64,000 nt of DNA, from assembly GCA_963677915.2 (NCBI GenBank), contig CAXXGE010000021.1, positions 80,928 to 144,927 on the forward strand. Reading direction: 5' to 3'. Origin of the DNA: G963677915 sp963677915 (GTDB lineage: Bacteria; Bacillota; Clostridia; Lachnospirales; Vallitaleaceae). Under the pieces are notes generated by a model. That model ran no database searches, had not been told where the DNA came from, and was given only the letters and a program-made list of their open reading frames with translations. This document shows, one piece after another, positions 35,114 to 43,623 of this stretch. The position numbers and the translations under genes are program-made. The stretch's first letter is position 1. The number at the start of each line of letters is the position of its first letter.

Positions 35114-36159
35114 ATGGGAGATGCCTGCTGTTGCAGGCGCTCCCATTTTTCATGGGCAATATCAAGCAGCAGGTGGTAACCCACTTCGGGTTCCGGTGCA
35201 CCAATTACTTTCAGGTATACCATGCTTCTGAAGGGAGTTTCGCCGGTGTCGGTCAAGGTGCATGGCAGCTGGTTGGCGTCCCCTGCAGAGCCGGATGCAG
35301 CGGTGTTTGGTTCTGCAGAAGGCTTCAGGTGGTGCGCCCGGATGCCGATGCTGAGATGCTCCTTTTCGACTTTCTTGGAGGTAGTAAGCTGTGTGCCCAG
35401 TGACTCAACGTATACATGGAAATCATCGATTCGCCTGGCTTTGAAAATATTCTTGCATCCGGTCAGCCTTGCGGCCTCTGGATGTACCGGACTATTGAAG
35501 ACCTGTGATTTCTCGCCGAAGTCTATTACGGATCCCTCGTGGTAAATGGCGAGAGAGTCGCTGATGCGGTAGGATTCGTGAATATCATGACTGACAAAGA
35601 CAGCCTTGCCGCGAAAATACTTCAGCAGTTCTGTCAGCTGTTTTTCCATATGGTTCCTTAGATGGTTGTCCAGTGCTGAAAACGGCTCGTCCAGAAGCAG
35701 GATATCAGGATCCATAATCAGGGCCCTTGCTATTGCGACCCGCTGCTGCTGGCCGCCTGAGAGCTGGGCAGGGTATCTGGCATGCATGTCTTCCAGTTTG
35801 AAACGTTCCAGCTGGGCGTGGACAAGTGCCCGTTTTTCCTTCCTGTCCATTTTGCCGAGACCGAAGGCGATGTTCTCTTCCACGGTCATATGGGGGAAGA
35901 GGGCATAGTTTTGGAAGACATAGCCCACCTTGCGGTCTTTGCTCGGCAGATCGATGCCTTGGCAGGAGTCGAACAGGACCCGGTCGTGCAAGACGATCCT
36001 TCCCCTGTCAGGCTTCTCGAGGCCTGCTATACAGCGCAGAGTCAGGCTTTTGCCGGATCCTGAACCGCCAAGAAAGCCAAGAACGCCTCCGTTCGTTGTG
36101 AAATTCACATTGAGACGGAAAGCGCCCAAATCCTTTTCTATGTTCAAGTGAAGACCCAT
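35074..36159 (-). CDS. modC: Molybdate ABC transporter ATP-binding protein
   Basis: The 361-residue ATPase has Walker A GGSGSGKSLT (from residue 31), the signature LSGGQQQRVAIARAL, Walker B ILLLDEPFSALD and the H-loop VFVSHD, then a C-terminal TOBE/Mop-like domain (SIGIRAHHLKPSAE) that can bind molybdate. It powers molybdate import with ModB and ModA. It ends normally (IYIEIPPERLMLL), so the disruption at the nifV/modC boundary cost nifV its end, not modC. It lies 3 bases after modB. Confidence 0.95.
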   Translation of the reverse strand: MGLHLNIEKDLGAFRLNVNFTTNGGVLGFLGGSGSGKSLTLRCIAGLEKPDRGRIVLHDRVLFDSCQGIDLPSKDRKVGYVFQNYALFPHMTVEENIAFGLGKMDRKEKRALVHAQLERFKLEDMHARYPAQLSGGQQQRVAIARALIMDPDILLLDEPFSALDNHLRNHMEKQLTELLKYFRGKAVFVSHDIHESYRISDSLAIYHEGSVIDFGEKSQVFNSPVHPEAARLTGCKNIFKARRIDDFHVYVESLGTQLTTSKKVEKEHLSIGIRAHHLKPSAEPNTAASGSAGDANQLPCTLTDTGETPFRSMVYLKVIGAPEPEVGYHLLLDIAHEKWERLQQQASPIYIEIPPERLMLL

Positions 36160-36162
36160 AAG

Positions 36163-36840
36163 CTAACTCCTTTCCCTGAAACGGTTTTTACCTTCCAGCC
36201 AAAAGTTCAATAAAAAGATGACAGCCAATGATATGGCGACGATGACAAGAACCCACAGAAGGGCTTCCTCATCCTTGCCGCTTTCCGAGGCGAAAAAGAT
36301 GGCGATCGGCATCGTCAGCGTCTTGCCGCGGATACTGCCGGCAATCATCAGTGTGGCGCCGAATTCTCCCATGGCTCTGGCAAAGGCCAGGATGGTGCCT
36401 GCGGCGATACCGGGCCAGGCAAGTGGCAGCACGATACGGAGAAATATGCGCCCTTTCGATGCGCCGAGCGTCTTCGCGGCATTCAGGTAGTTGGGATTGA
36501 TTTGTTCGATGGAACTGCGTACGGTTTTGTACATCATCGGGAAGGAAACGGTCACCGCAGCCAGGATATTGGCCGCCCAGGTGAAGACGATGCTTACATT
36601 AAGAAGCGCCAGCACTTCGCCGATGGGACCGTTCTTCCCGAACAGGGCAAGCAGGATGAAGCCCACCACCGTCGGTGGAAGGACGAGCGGCAGGTTGAGC
36701 AGGCCGTCGATCAGGCCCTTCCATTTCGAGCGGCAGGCAACCATCCATTCGGCTGCCACGATGCCAAGAACGCTGGTGATTACCGTCGCGACAGATGCAG
36801 TTTTAAGCGATATCCATAATGGCGACAGGTCCAGGTTCAT
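36163..36840 (-). CDS. modB: Molybdate ABC transporter permease
   Basis: The 225-residue membrane protein has about five helices and the EAA loop of ModB (NAAKTLGASKGRIFLRIVLPLAWPGI). LPLVLPPTVVGFILLALFGKNGPIG is a typical ModB stretch. It forms the membrane channel for molybdate. GGAG precedes the ATG. It lies 15 bases after modA and 3 before modC in a tight operon. Molybdate uptake next to Mo-nitrogenase genes is an expected pairing. Confidence 0.95.
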   Translation of the reverse strand: MNLDLSPLWISLKTASVATVITSVLGIVAAEWMVACRSKWKGLIDGLLNLPLVLPPTVVGFILLALFGKNGPIGEVLALLNVSIVFTWAANILAAVTVSFPMMYKTVRSSIEQINPNYLNAAKTLGASKGRIFLRIVLPLAWPGIAAGTILAFARAMGEFGATLMIAGSIRGKTLTMPIAIFFASESGKDEEALLWVLVIVAISLAVIFLLNFWLEGKNRFRERS

Positions 36841-36855
36841 GGCGGCTGCTCCTCT

Positions 36856-37659
36856 CTATTTTGTGGTGAAGCCATACTCCAGGAAGATGGCCTTGGCATC
36901 CTCCTCTTCAAGAAATGCCAGGAAATCAGCAGCAAGCCACGTATGCCCGCTGTCCTTGATGATAGCAGCTGGATAGATGATGAGGCTGTGTGAACCATCC
37001 GGCGCTGCGGCAATGACTGTGACTTTATCGGATACCAGGGCGTCTGTATGGTAGACCATGCCGGCCTCGGCGTTGCCTGTTTCAACCCATGAGAGCACTT
37101 CCTTAACGTCCTTGCCTATCACGGTCTTTTCTGCCAGCGTATCGTAGAGCTCAAGCGAGGCCAACACCTCCTTGGCGTACTTGCCGGCAGGCACGCTTTC
37201 CGGTTCGCCCATGGCGAAATATACAACCGAGTCGCCTGTCAAGGCGTCGAACCCGGTGAGGTTGGAACCTTCCGGTGCAATCAATACAATTTCATTTTCA
37301 AGCAGGTCGACCATGGTGTCGTCAAGAAGAAGGCCCTGATCAAGCAGCGCTGTCATCTTGCCTTTGGATGCAGACAGGAAGACGTCCACGGGCGCGCCCT
37401 GTTCGATCTGTTTTTGCAGGGAGCCCGAGCTGCCGAAGTTCAGCACCACGTCCACGCCGGCGTTGCTTTCTTCGTACAGGGCTCCGATTTTTTCCATCGC
37501 TTCAGTCATGCTGGCCGCAGCCGATACCATCAGTGCGACGGGCTCCGCTGCTGCGGTCTCATCCTTACCTTTGGTAGCGCTGGATGAACAGCCTGCCGGC
37601 ACGGTCAACAGTATTGCAGTTACTATGGCTGTGAAAATTGCAGTTAGTCTCTTTTTCAT
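36856..37659 (-). CDS. modA: Molybdate-binding lipoprotein
   Basis: The 267-residue protein has a lipoprotein signal (lipobox VPAGC) and the ModA pattern: VSAAASMTEAMEKIG, LNFGSSGSLQKQIEQGAPVDVFLSAS, and AEAGMVYHTDAL with the oxyanion-binding Tyr near the end. It captures molybdate (or tungstate) outside the cell. ATG 37659 has AGGAGG 8 bases upstream; a TTG two codons earlier is too close to that box. An attenuator-like hairpin lies in its leader. Confidence 0.94.
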   Translation of the reverse strand: MKKRLTAIFTAIVTAILLTVPAGCSSSATKGKDETAAAEPVALMVSAAASMTEAMEKIGALYEESNAGVDVVLNFGSSGSLQKQIEQGAPVDVFLSASKGKMTALLDQGLLLDDTMVDLLENEIVLIAPEGSNLTGFDALTGDSVVYFAMGEPESVPAGKYAKEVLASLELYDTLAEKTVIGKDVKEVLSWVETGNAEAGMVYHTDALVSDKVTVIAAAPDGSHSLIIYPAAIIKDSGHTWLAADFLAFLEEEDAKAIFLEYGFTTK

Positions 37660-37683
37660 AATCAATTCCTCCTCATCTGAAAA

Positions 37684-37748
37684 TATAAAAATAAAAAAGC
37701 TCGAGGGCTAAGTCGCACATCCAGGGATGCCGCCCGCCATCGAGCTTT
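37684..37748 (-). terminator. Terminator/attenuator hairpin in the modA leader
   Basis: On the minus strand AAAGCTCGA (37748-37740) pairs with TCGAGCTTT (37704-37696) over 9 bp, an inner GGGC/GCCC stem adds to it, and a long T-rich run follows. It lies downstream of the modA promoter and before the ribosome-binding site, so it can only act as an attenuator. The 35-base insert also has CATC/GATG and might be a small aptamer; I do not recognise the class. Confidence 0.7.
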
Positions 37749-37772
37749 GAAATCATCTTGATTGATAGGCTA

Positions 37773-37800
37773 ATTATACCTTTTTATACGACTTTGTCAA
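37773..37800 (-). promoter_or_regulatory. modABC promoter
   Basis: Minus-strand TTGACA (37800-37795), a 16-base spacer and TATAAT (37778-37773). Both boxes match the consensus. Confidence 0.8.
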
Positions 37801-37810
37801 GATGCTGACA

Positions 37811-37839
37811 TTGACCGCGGTGCAAACGTGTATTATAAT
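37811..37839 (+). promoter_or_regulatory. Promoter of the anfO-like gene
   Basis: TTGACC (37811-37816), a 17-base spacer and TATAAT (37834-37839). It is back to back with the modA promoter, only 10 bases apart at the -35 boxes. Confidence 0.8.
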
Positions 37840-37849
37840 GTCCATATTG

Positions 37850-37904
37850 GAAATGGTTTAGGCCATTTCGGGGAATGAGGCCTGACAATAGTCGGGTCTT
37901 TTTT
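37850..37904 (+). promoter_or_regulatory. Attenuator-type leader of the anfO-like gene
   Basis: Hairpin 1 pairs GAAATGG (37850-37856) with CCATTTC (37863-37869). An intrinsic terminator pairs AGGCCTGAC (37878-37886) with GTCGGGTCT (37891-37899) over 9 bp and ends in T6. An alternative hairpin (GGCCATT with AATG-ag-GCC, 37861-37882) uses parts of both, so it would act as an antiterminator. The ligand or protein is unknown. Confidence 0.6.
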
Positions 37905-37945
37905 GCCTTATTCTAAACATATTTCACAAAGGAGGCTGCAATAGC

Positions 37946-38578
37946 ATGGACATAAAGATAGCTGTATTTACCAATAATGATGGAATTACGGAAAATATGG
38001 GGAAAGAAGGACATATTTGTTTTTTTGAAAAGAAGGATGACGTCTGGCAGATTTATAAGAAGGAAGCCTTTTCGCCGGGAACAGGTATTGTCACTTTAAG
38101 AAAGGACTACACGGAACTTGCGGACATGCTGGATGGCTGCCGCATATTCGTGGCTAAAGTGATCAGCGGGCTGGCGTTCAATGTCATGGACAGGAAAGGC
38201 ATACACCTCTGGGAATTCGAAGGCAGGCCTGAAGCTTTCCTCGATCAGGTAGCGCGCGGGGAGAAGGCATATAAAAAGGAATTGGAGGGGATGGATGAAA
38301 GTGGCCTAGTCAGTTATTACGTTAAAAAGGATGAGGGAAAGTATGCAGTCGATGTCCATAGCCTAATGAAAGAAAACGGCGACCTGACGTCCAAAAAGAT
38401 TCTGAAGCCGTTTTTCAAAACCAAGAAGTTCTATGAGCTGGAGGCCATTTTCGACCATATACCACCCTGGCTCTACAAGGAACTTGAAGGATTCGGTCTG
38501 ACGATGGACGTGTTGAGCGAAGGCAATGGAAAATCCGTGTGTCTCATCCGCCCTGCAGTCTGCGACGACAGCATCTAG
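37946..38578 (+). CDS. AnfO-like nitrogenase accessory protein
   Basis: The 210-residue soluble protein begins with a NifX/NafY-like fold signature (IKIAVFTNNDGITENMGKEGHICFFEK) and continues with a middle and C-terminal part (GIHLWEFEGRPEAFLDQVA, AIFDHIPPWLYKELEGFGL) that resembles Fe-only nitrogenase accessory proteins of the AnfO family. AnfO is thought to assist assembly of alternative nitrogenase, yet no anfHDGK is present here. It has its own promoter and attenuated leader, divergent from modA, which hints at control by metal or nitrogen status. AAAGGAGG precedes the ATG. The family call is from memory of the pattern. Confidence 0.7.
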   Translation: MDIKIAVFTNNDGITENMGKEGHICFFEKKDDVWQIYKKEAFSPGTGIVTLRKDYTELADMLDGCRIFVAKVISGLAFNVMDRKGIHLWEFEGRPEAFLDQVARGEKAYKKELEGMDESGLVSYYVKKDEGKYAVDVHSLMKENGDLTSKKILKPFFKTKKFYELEAIFDHIPPWLYKELEGFGLTMDVLSEGNGKSVCLIRPAVCDDSI

Positions 38579-38662
38579 AGAACGCAATTCTAGTCAAAGT
38601 GCTGTACATTTTATGGAATAACCTATATAATATTGTCATTATCACGTCGCGGGAGGCTTCCA

Positions 38663-39532
38663 ATGACCGACAATATTGTAGAGAAGGAACATATCGGATT
38701 CGGCCCATGGCTTGTGGAAATCACGGATTGGTCGGATGTGCCGATTGTGTTCCGCAATGTCTATAACTTTGACGAATCCGTCAAAATCGCATTCAAAATC
38801 CCTGTACATAAAGATCGCCGTAACGTCAGAATGGGCGATGTGCTTTATGATAAATTAGTCAGTCTTGGTGACGAAGGCATCTATGTTTATGAGTATGATT
38901 TCGTCACCGATGAAGTGTACCTTGAAAGCATCCAGTATTGTGACATAAAATACATACAGAACGAGACGAGACTGTTGAAGTGTAAGCTGAAGCTCCATAA
39001 GGAAGACGGGACATTTGAAGTTGGATACAACAAGGTGTCCTATGAGTTTATGACAAGAGTCATCCGTTTTGTCAGGGAACGCTATATCCCCAACCTGCCG
39101 GTGCGGCCCTGCGTCGTACCCCAGGAAACGATTGAACCGAATGTCCATGAAATGATGCCGGTCTACTGGAACATGTTCATGATGTTCAGCAAACAGGAGC
39201 ATGTGAAGCTTGTATCCCACCACGTCAACAAGAAAACCGAAAAAACGAGGATGAATCCGTTTGATGCCATGTACAGCATCTTAAACTGGAGAATCATCCA
39301 AGGCAACATGATTTTGGCTGCCGATAATGAATACATTCTTGTTCATCGTATTAACAATGTAAAAAGAAGATTCGACGCAGACTACAGTACGGTCGAAACC
39401 TACATTCCCTATGCAAACCTCAGTGCTGTATCCACAAGTCCCGATCCGGATTTTCCAGACACTTATGATACATTCTTCGAAATCGGAAGCACAAAACTGC
39501 CGTTGATGGCCGTTTGGAAAAAAAGAGAGTAA
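38663..39532 (+). CDS. Hypothetical protein of 289 residues
   Basis: I do not recognise this protein. It is soluble, with no signal peptide or membrane segment, and rich in aromatic residues (GFGPWLVEITDWSDVPIVFRN, MPVYWNMFMMFSKQEHV, DTYDTFFEIGSTKLPLMAVW). A His/Lys-rich stretch lies near residue 188 (SHHVNKKTEKTR). ATG 38663 follows GGGAGG; an in-frame ATG at 38633 has no such box. A TATAAT at 38626-38631 may serve as -10. It follows the AnfO-like gene by 84 bases and is closed by a terminator, so it may be expressed on its own. Confidence 0.7.
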   Translation: MTDNIVEKEHIGFGPWLVEITDWSDVPIVFRNVYNFDESVKIAFKIPVHKDRRNVRMGDVLYDKLVSLGDEGIYVYEYDFVTDEVYLESIQYCDIKYIQNETRLLKCKLKLHKEDGTFEVGYNKVSYEFMTRVIRFVRERYIPNLPVRPCVVPQETIEPNVHEMMPVYWNMFMMFSKQEHVKLVSHHVNKKTEKTRMNPFDAMYSILNWRIIQGNMILAADNEYILVHRINNVKRRFDADYSTVETYIPYANLSAVSTSPDPDFPDTYDTFFEIGSTKLPLMAVWKKRE

Positions 39533-39550
39533 TTGACTTACCCCCTAATG

Positions 39551-39585
39551 TGGGATGTTCAGGTATACAGCGAGCATCCCATTTT
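39551..39585 (+). terminator. Likely terminator after the hypothetical gene
   Basis: TGGGATG (39551-39557) pairs with CATCCCA (39575-39581), and TTTTG follows. The stem has 7 bp with a 17-base loop. Confidence 0.55.
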
Positions 39586-39648
39586 GTATGCATTCATATT
39601 TCAGTGTGACTTTTTCTATGCTAAAATATATGCAAAGGACGTGATTTA

Positions 39649-40431
39649 ATGATTATTTATTTCTCTCATGGTGGCGGGCCTCTGCCAATACTCGGCGATC
39701 CAAGCCATGATGCAATGAATGATTTTATGAAGAAACTTCCCGCGATGATTGAAAAGCCAGAAGCCATATTGGTAATCAGCGCCCATTGGGAAGAGAGCCA
39801 AGTGACGATCCAATCCGGCAGCCAACCGGAGATGCTCTACGATTACTACGGCTTTCCACAGGAGGCATACAGCATCGATTATCCAGCAAAAGGCAATCCT
39901 GAATTGGCTGAACAGATAGCAGTCATGCTGGAGGATCATGACATTCCATTCAAACTTGACGTCAATCGTGGATTTGATCATGGCCTCTATATCCCCTTGA
40001 TGATGATGTATCCTTTAGCTGACATTCCTTCAATACAAATATCCCTGCTGCACAGCTTGGACTCTATGGAACATATCCGTTTGGGACAGTCTCTAAAAGC
40101 GCTTGGTGATGAAAATATTCTGGTTGTAGGATCGGGATTCTCGTACCACAATATGCGGGGATTTGATATGGCAGCTCATCCTAAGCAGGATGAGCTGAAT
40201 GATGCATTCCAGGACTGGCTTATTGATTGCTGCACCAGACAGATGCCGCAACAGGAGCGGATTGACCGATTGTCTAAATGGGAAGAAGCACCTAGTGCAA
40301 GATACTGCCATCCCAGAGAGGAACATCTGCTTCCGCTGCAAGTATGTGCGGGCATGGCAGGTAAAGCCGGCAAACTGATTTTCGACGATTATATTGCAGG
40401 GAAGCGGGCTGTCGCCTTCCTGTGGAGATGA
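39649..40431 (+). CDS. LigB/DODA-type extradiol dioxygenase family protein
   Basis: The 260-residue protein has the class III extradiol ring-cleavage layout: an N-terminal FSHGGGPLPILGD, LVISAHWEES with a metal His, NRGFDHGLYIPLMMMYPLADIPSIQISLL with the second His, and VVGSGFSYHNMRGF near the end. DODA-type members open catechol-like rings with Fe or Zn. O2-dependent chemistry would be odd in an anaerobe, so another activity is possible. The ATG follows GGACGTG. It lies 11 bases before corA and is probably co-transcribed with it. Confidence 0.88.
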   Translation: MIIYFSHGGGPLPILGDPSHDAMNDFMKKLPAMIEKPEAILVISAHWEESQVTIQSGSQPEMLYDYYGFPQEAYSIDYPAKGNPELAEQIAVMLEDHDIPFKLDVNRGFDHGLYIPLMMMYPLADIPSIQISLLHSLDSMEHIRLGQSLKALGDENILVVGSGFSYHNMRGFDMAAHPKQDELNDAFQDWLIDCCTRQMPQQERIDRLSKWEEAPSARYCHPREEHLLPLQVCAGMAGKAGKLIFDDYIAGKRAVAFLWR

Positions 40432-40442
40432 GGAGGGATTTC

Positions 40443-41498
40443 ATGACGGAGTTCAAACCAATCCGCATATTAAACCGAATACCCGGCGCACTGTCATACA
40501 AAGGCAGGATTGAAAGTGTTTTTGCCATCGACATGATTGTGTACAACAAGGAACACATCGAAAGGGAGTCATTCAGTTCGGTCGAAACATGCGAGAAATA
40601 TATCGAAGCCATTGAAGGTGAAGAGACGGTCTGGCTTAATGTGACAGGCCTTAACAACGTGGAAGAAATCAACATGTTGGGTATGCTGTTTGACATGCCC
40701 ACAAACATTCTGGAGCAGATTGTCAATGTTTCCAGACAGAGCAATTTCCGTATGACGCCCGACTGGATTTACAGTGTCTTCCAAATGATCTACCTCCATG
40801 GCGATAAGATTGAATTTGAACATCTCGGCATCTTCACGGAAGGAAGATTCGTGCTGACTTTCCAGGAGAAGGAAGGCGATGTGTTCGATTCGGTACGGGA
40901 GAGGATGATGAATGCTCTTGGGCATATCCGCTCCAAAAAAGCGGACTATCTTTATTATTCCCTTCTGGATGCCATGGTCGACAATTATCTGGATGTCATG
41001 GAAAAGATCAAGTACGACATCAACCTGATGGAAGAGGCTATCATTGAAGAGGAGAGAGTGGATGCCAAAGCAATCCATGCCCTTAGAAAGTCAATTTTAA
41101 TGCTGCGGATGACAACTTCCGAGACGGACCGTCTTCTTGGCAGGATAGCTTTAGGATCGGGCTATACTTTCACAACGACGGATCAATACTACCTGGACAG
41201 CCTGAGCGACCACAACAGGGAGCTTGTCAACGAACTGAGTCTCCAGAGGGAAGTGGTCAATGCCCTGTTCGAAAACCACATGCTCAACAACAGCAATGAC
41301 ATGAATACAATCATGACGACACTGACCATCTTTTCGGCAATATTCATTCCACTGTCATTTCTTGCCGGTATCTTCGGCATGAACTTCCTTTATATGCCCG
41401 GTCTGGACTATGCCCATGGCTTTGCACTCTTCATAGGTATCTGCCTGACAATTGTTGCGGTAATGATAACCCTGTTCAAGGTAAAGCGATGGTTCTGA
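40443..41498 (+). CDS. corA: CorA-family magnesium/divalent cation channel
   Basis: The 351-residue protein has the long soluble N-terminal domain and two C-terminal helices of CorA, with the GMN selectivity motif in FLAGIFGMNFLYMPG. It moves Mg2+ (or Co2+/Ni2+) into the cell. ATG 40443 has GAGGAGGG upstream; the frame is open seven codons earlier. The last 237 bases of this gene, together with its downstream promoter, were copied by an IS1634-family insertion and occur again at 43624-43860. The original gene is intact. Confidence 0.93.
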   Translation: MTEFKPIRILNRIPGALSYKGRIESVFAIDMIVYNKEHIERESFSSVETCEKYIEAIEGEETVWLNVTGLNNVEEINMLGMLFDMPTNILEQIVNVSRQSNFRMTPDWIYSVFQMIYLHGDKIEFEHLGIFTEGRFVLTFQEKEGDVFDSVRERMMNALGHIRSKKADYLYYSLLDAMVDNYLDVMEKIKYDINLMEEAIIEEERVDAKAIHALRKSILMLRMTTSETDRLLGRIALGSGYTFTTTDQYYLDSLSDHNRELVNELSLQREVVNALFENHMLNNSNDMNTIMTTLTIFSAIFIPLSFLAGIFGMNFLYMPGLDYAHGFALFIGICLTIVAVMITLFKVKRWF

Positions 41499-41536
41499 AA
41501 AAACAGCTTGATATTTAAGCCGATTCCGACTATAAT
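41262..41536. repeat. Left copy of a 275-bp direct repeat flanking the IS
   Basis: This segment (3' end of corA plus a TTGATA-N17-TATAAT promoter) recurs at 43624-43898 with no difference that I can see. The bases outside differ at both ends. It is the target duplication of the IS1634-type element. Confidence 0.92.
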
Positions 41537-41562
41537 CCCATCTTCGACAGTTAAAAAAAGTT

Positions 41563-41611
41563 AAGAGGCATGAAACCCTTATGTTTATGGGGTTTCTGCC
41601 TCTTGTTTTAT
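41563..41611. terminator. Terminator hairpin at the left end of the IS
   Basis: AAGAGGCA (41563-41570) pairs with TGCCTCTT (41597-41604), and GAAACCC with GGGTTTC, with one bulged T. TTGTTTTATT follows. It ends both corA-side and transposase transcription. Confidence 0.7.
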
Positions 41612-41635
41612 TGGATAACTTGTTGTATGTGATTC

Positions 41636-43495
41636 CTATTTTGAAATTTTTCTGATTTTTTTGTTAAGTTCTTTTGGCTGATAGTATTTTTTGTCCAGTT
41701 CCAAATCAAATATAGCATTTAAAGCCGTGCAGATTTGGGATCCGTTATAGGTTGACAGGTAATACATGTCTTGAACATTGGCTACTTGCATATTTTTTAG
41801 TGTTTCAAGAATATTGTCAGTTGTAAAATGCATACCCTTTTCATCCAGCTTCACTTCGATGAGCCGATAAATGAGCAAAGCGGTATAGCAAATCATAAAA
41901 TGGGCGATTATACGCTCTCTATTCTGATGATAAACCGGACGTGCTGAAAAATTGGTTTTCATAACCCTGAAGCAATCTTCTATCTTGTATCTGTTGGAAC
42001 TAATGGCAATTATTGATTTAGCGTCATCATCGAGATTAGTCGCTATGGCATAATAGCCATCGTACTTTTCTTCCTCATCAATAACTGTCTGGTCAATCAC
42101 ATAGGAATCTGTCACCGTACCTCCGGTGCTTGAGCTGGAGTTTCTTTTGATGAATCGGGTCACATCATGAGGACCTTTTTTGTATGTGTCTGGGTCCATA
42201 TCCTTGATCAGTCGCTTCGCGCGTTCTATCTGCTTGTTCCTTATATGTCTCTGGTATTCCATCATCTGCCTTGAAAAAGTGACAATAACCTTTTGCTTTA
42301 GCAGTGCCTTGGATTTCACCTTCTTGGTTTTGCCATTCTTCAGTTGTTTTTCTTCATAGAGACCAAGATCAACGGCTCTGTCAGCAACAATGATTTTATA
42401 AGCTTTATCCTTATACAAAGACAAGTTCCTGGAATCAGTTTTATCAAAGCTTTTCAAACGTTTGATGGTAGTGGGTTCGTCATTAGATAAAAGGTGATAA
42501 TCAAAGTCGTTGAACACGGCTTGTTTTAGAGTATCTGAGAGTTTTTTTATTGATTGAGTCACGATAAAGGCGCGTCCACCCATGGAATTAAATTTTCGAA
42601 TGTTCAGAGAACCGAGTCCGGCGTCAGCACAGTAAATGAATTTCTTTCCTTTCAGCATCTGAATCATTTTCTCTTCAAGAGGCAAGGCGCAGGTCTGCTC
42701 ATTATCAGAACCGGAATTAATACACATCGATAAGGGGATGCCGTTGGAATCCATGAAAAGTCCCATTTCAACCAATGGATTAGGTTTATGGTCTTTTGAG
42801 GGTCCGAATTTTCTCAGTCCTTTGATTATTTCGCCGGTAATCTCGTCGATGTAATCATCATCGTTGCTTTCTGTTTCGAAGTAATAGTTTGTACAGTCGA
42901 AGTAGCATACCGATGTGTTCCGTGGAAAAATCCGATTGCTGTATTCAAACAAATGACTTATATATGCATCATAATTTTGCTCAAGAATATCCATTGTTCG
43001 GAGTATATGCACGTACTCAAACTCAGGTTTTTCATAGTAGGTATGCAGGTGATCATAAGTACCAAGCTTCGAGGCAGGATCAAGAATTCTGGCGTAGGTC
43101 ATAAAGCGATTGATTAAGTTGGGGTCATAAGTGATTTTGGAATTCTCGGTCACCCTGGTGAAAAAAGAATGTAGACCAAGCTGGTGATAGATCATTTGGA
43201 TAAAGAAATATCCGATGTTGAGTTGATTGCTTGTTGAGACTAGAGCAGCACTCGATTGAATCTTTTCGTCAAAATCTACGGTCACCTCCATTGTGACTTT
43301 GTTATTCTTCATCGCATCATTGTATAAGATGATTTGTTCCTTGGCATAAGCTAAAGGATCATCTGTGATGTTAAGAAGTTCTGAGTGCTTGCCAATCCTT
43401 GCGATGTTCTTTGTCGTCGTCTTTTTGCCGTTTCTAAAGCCCTTCTGAATATAGTAGATGGGGTCTTTAGCGCGTTTGTCATAATACAATTTCAT
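41636..43495 (-). CDS. IS1634-family DDE transposase
   Basis: The 619-residue protein begins MKLYYDKRAKDPIYYIQKGFR and shows the IS1634/IS4-superfamily layout, including YFDCTNYYFETE (first catalytic Asp region), CADAGLGSLNIRKFNSMGGRAFIVTQS (second Asp region) and the late Y-(2)-R-(3)-E-(6)-K-like signature in NRYKIEDCFRVMKTNFSARPVY. It cuts and joins the IS ends. The frame is intact, so the element may still be active. Its start lies beside an array of short ACAACATAC repeats and a minus-strand TATAAT (plus-strand ATTATA near 43502-43507). It is unlike its neighbours and clearly mobile. Confidence 0.92.
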   Translation of the reverse strand: MKLYYDKRAKDPIYYIQKGFRNGKKTTTKNIARIGKHSELLNITDDPLAYAKEQIILYNDAMKNNKVTMEVTVDFDEKIQSSAALVSTSNQLNIGYFFIQMIYHQLGLHSFFTRVTENSKITYDPNLINRFMTYARILDPASKLGTYDHLHTYYEKPEFEYVHILRTMDILEQNYDAYISHLFEYSNRIFPRNTSVCYFDCTNYYFETESNDDDYIDEITGEIIKGLRKFGPSKDHKPNPLVEMGLFMDSNGIPLSMCINSGSDNEQTCALPLEEKMIQMLKGKKFIYCADAGLGSLNIRKFNSMGGRAFIVTQSIKKLSDTLKQAVFNDFDYHLLSNDEPTTIKRLKSFDKTDSRNLSLYKDKAYKIIVADRAVDLGLYEEKQLKNGKTKKVKSKALLKQKVIVTFSRQMMEYQRHIRNKQIERAKRLIKDMDPDTYKKGPHDVTRFIKRNSSSSTGGTVTDSYVIDQTVIDEEEKYDGYYAIATNLDDDAKSIIAISSNRYKIEDCFRVMKTNFSARPVYHQNRERIIAHFMICYTALLIYRLIEVKLDEKGMHFTTDNILETLKNMQVANVQDMYYLSTYNGSQICTALNAIFDLELDKKYYQPKELNKKIRKISK

Positions 43496-43623
43496 ACTTC
43501 AATTATACACTAACATACAACAACATACAACACATACAACAACATATTTCGGAAATTTGACAAAAAAAATAAAGCCCTGTAAGGCTTTCAGCGTTTCCTG
43601 GATTGTTAAAGTGTCGAAGACCC

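Larger units (their letters stand above)
41537..43623 (-). mobile_element. IS1634-family insertion sequence, about 2.09 kb
   Basis: The element lies between two 275-bp direct repeats. Its ends carry imperfect inverted repeats: TCTTCGACAGTTAA at the left (from 41541) and, read inwards from the right, TCTTCGACACTTTAA. It encodes one full transposase on the minus strand. A terminator-like hairpin (41563-41604) follows the transposase gene. A hairpin with a T-run in the minus direction (43583-43588 with 43571-43576) just inside the right end would block transcription entering from outside. IS1634 is known for long, variable target duplications. Confidence 0.88.

Noticed and set aside
37850..37869. 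Possible ANTAR hairpin in the anfO-like leader (hexaloop TTTAGG)
   Set aside because: The loop lacks A1 and G4, and there is no second matching hairpin, so only a generic attenuator is claimed.
43503..43548. Short ACAACATAC repeats resembling an array
   Set aside because: The units are too short and irregular for CRISPR. They lie upstream of the transposase gene inside the IS.
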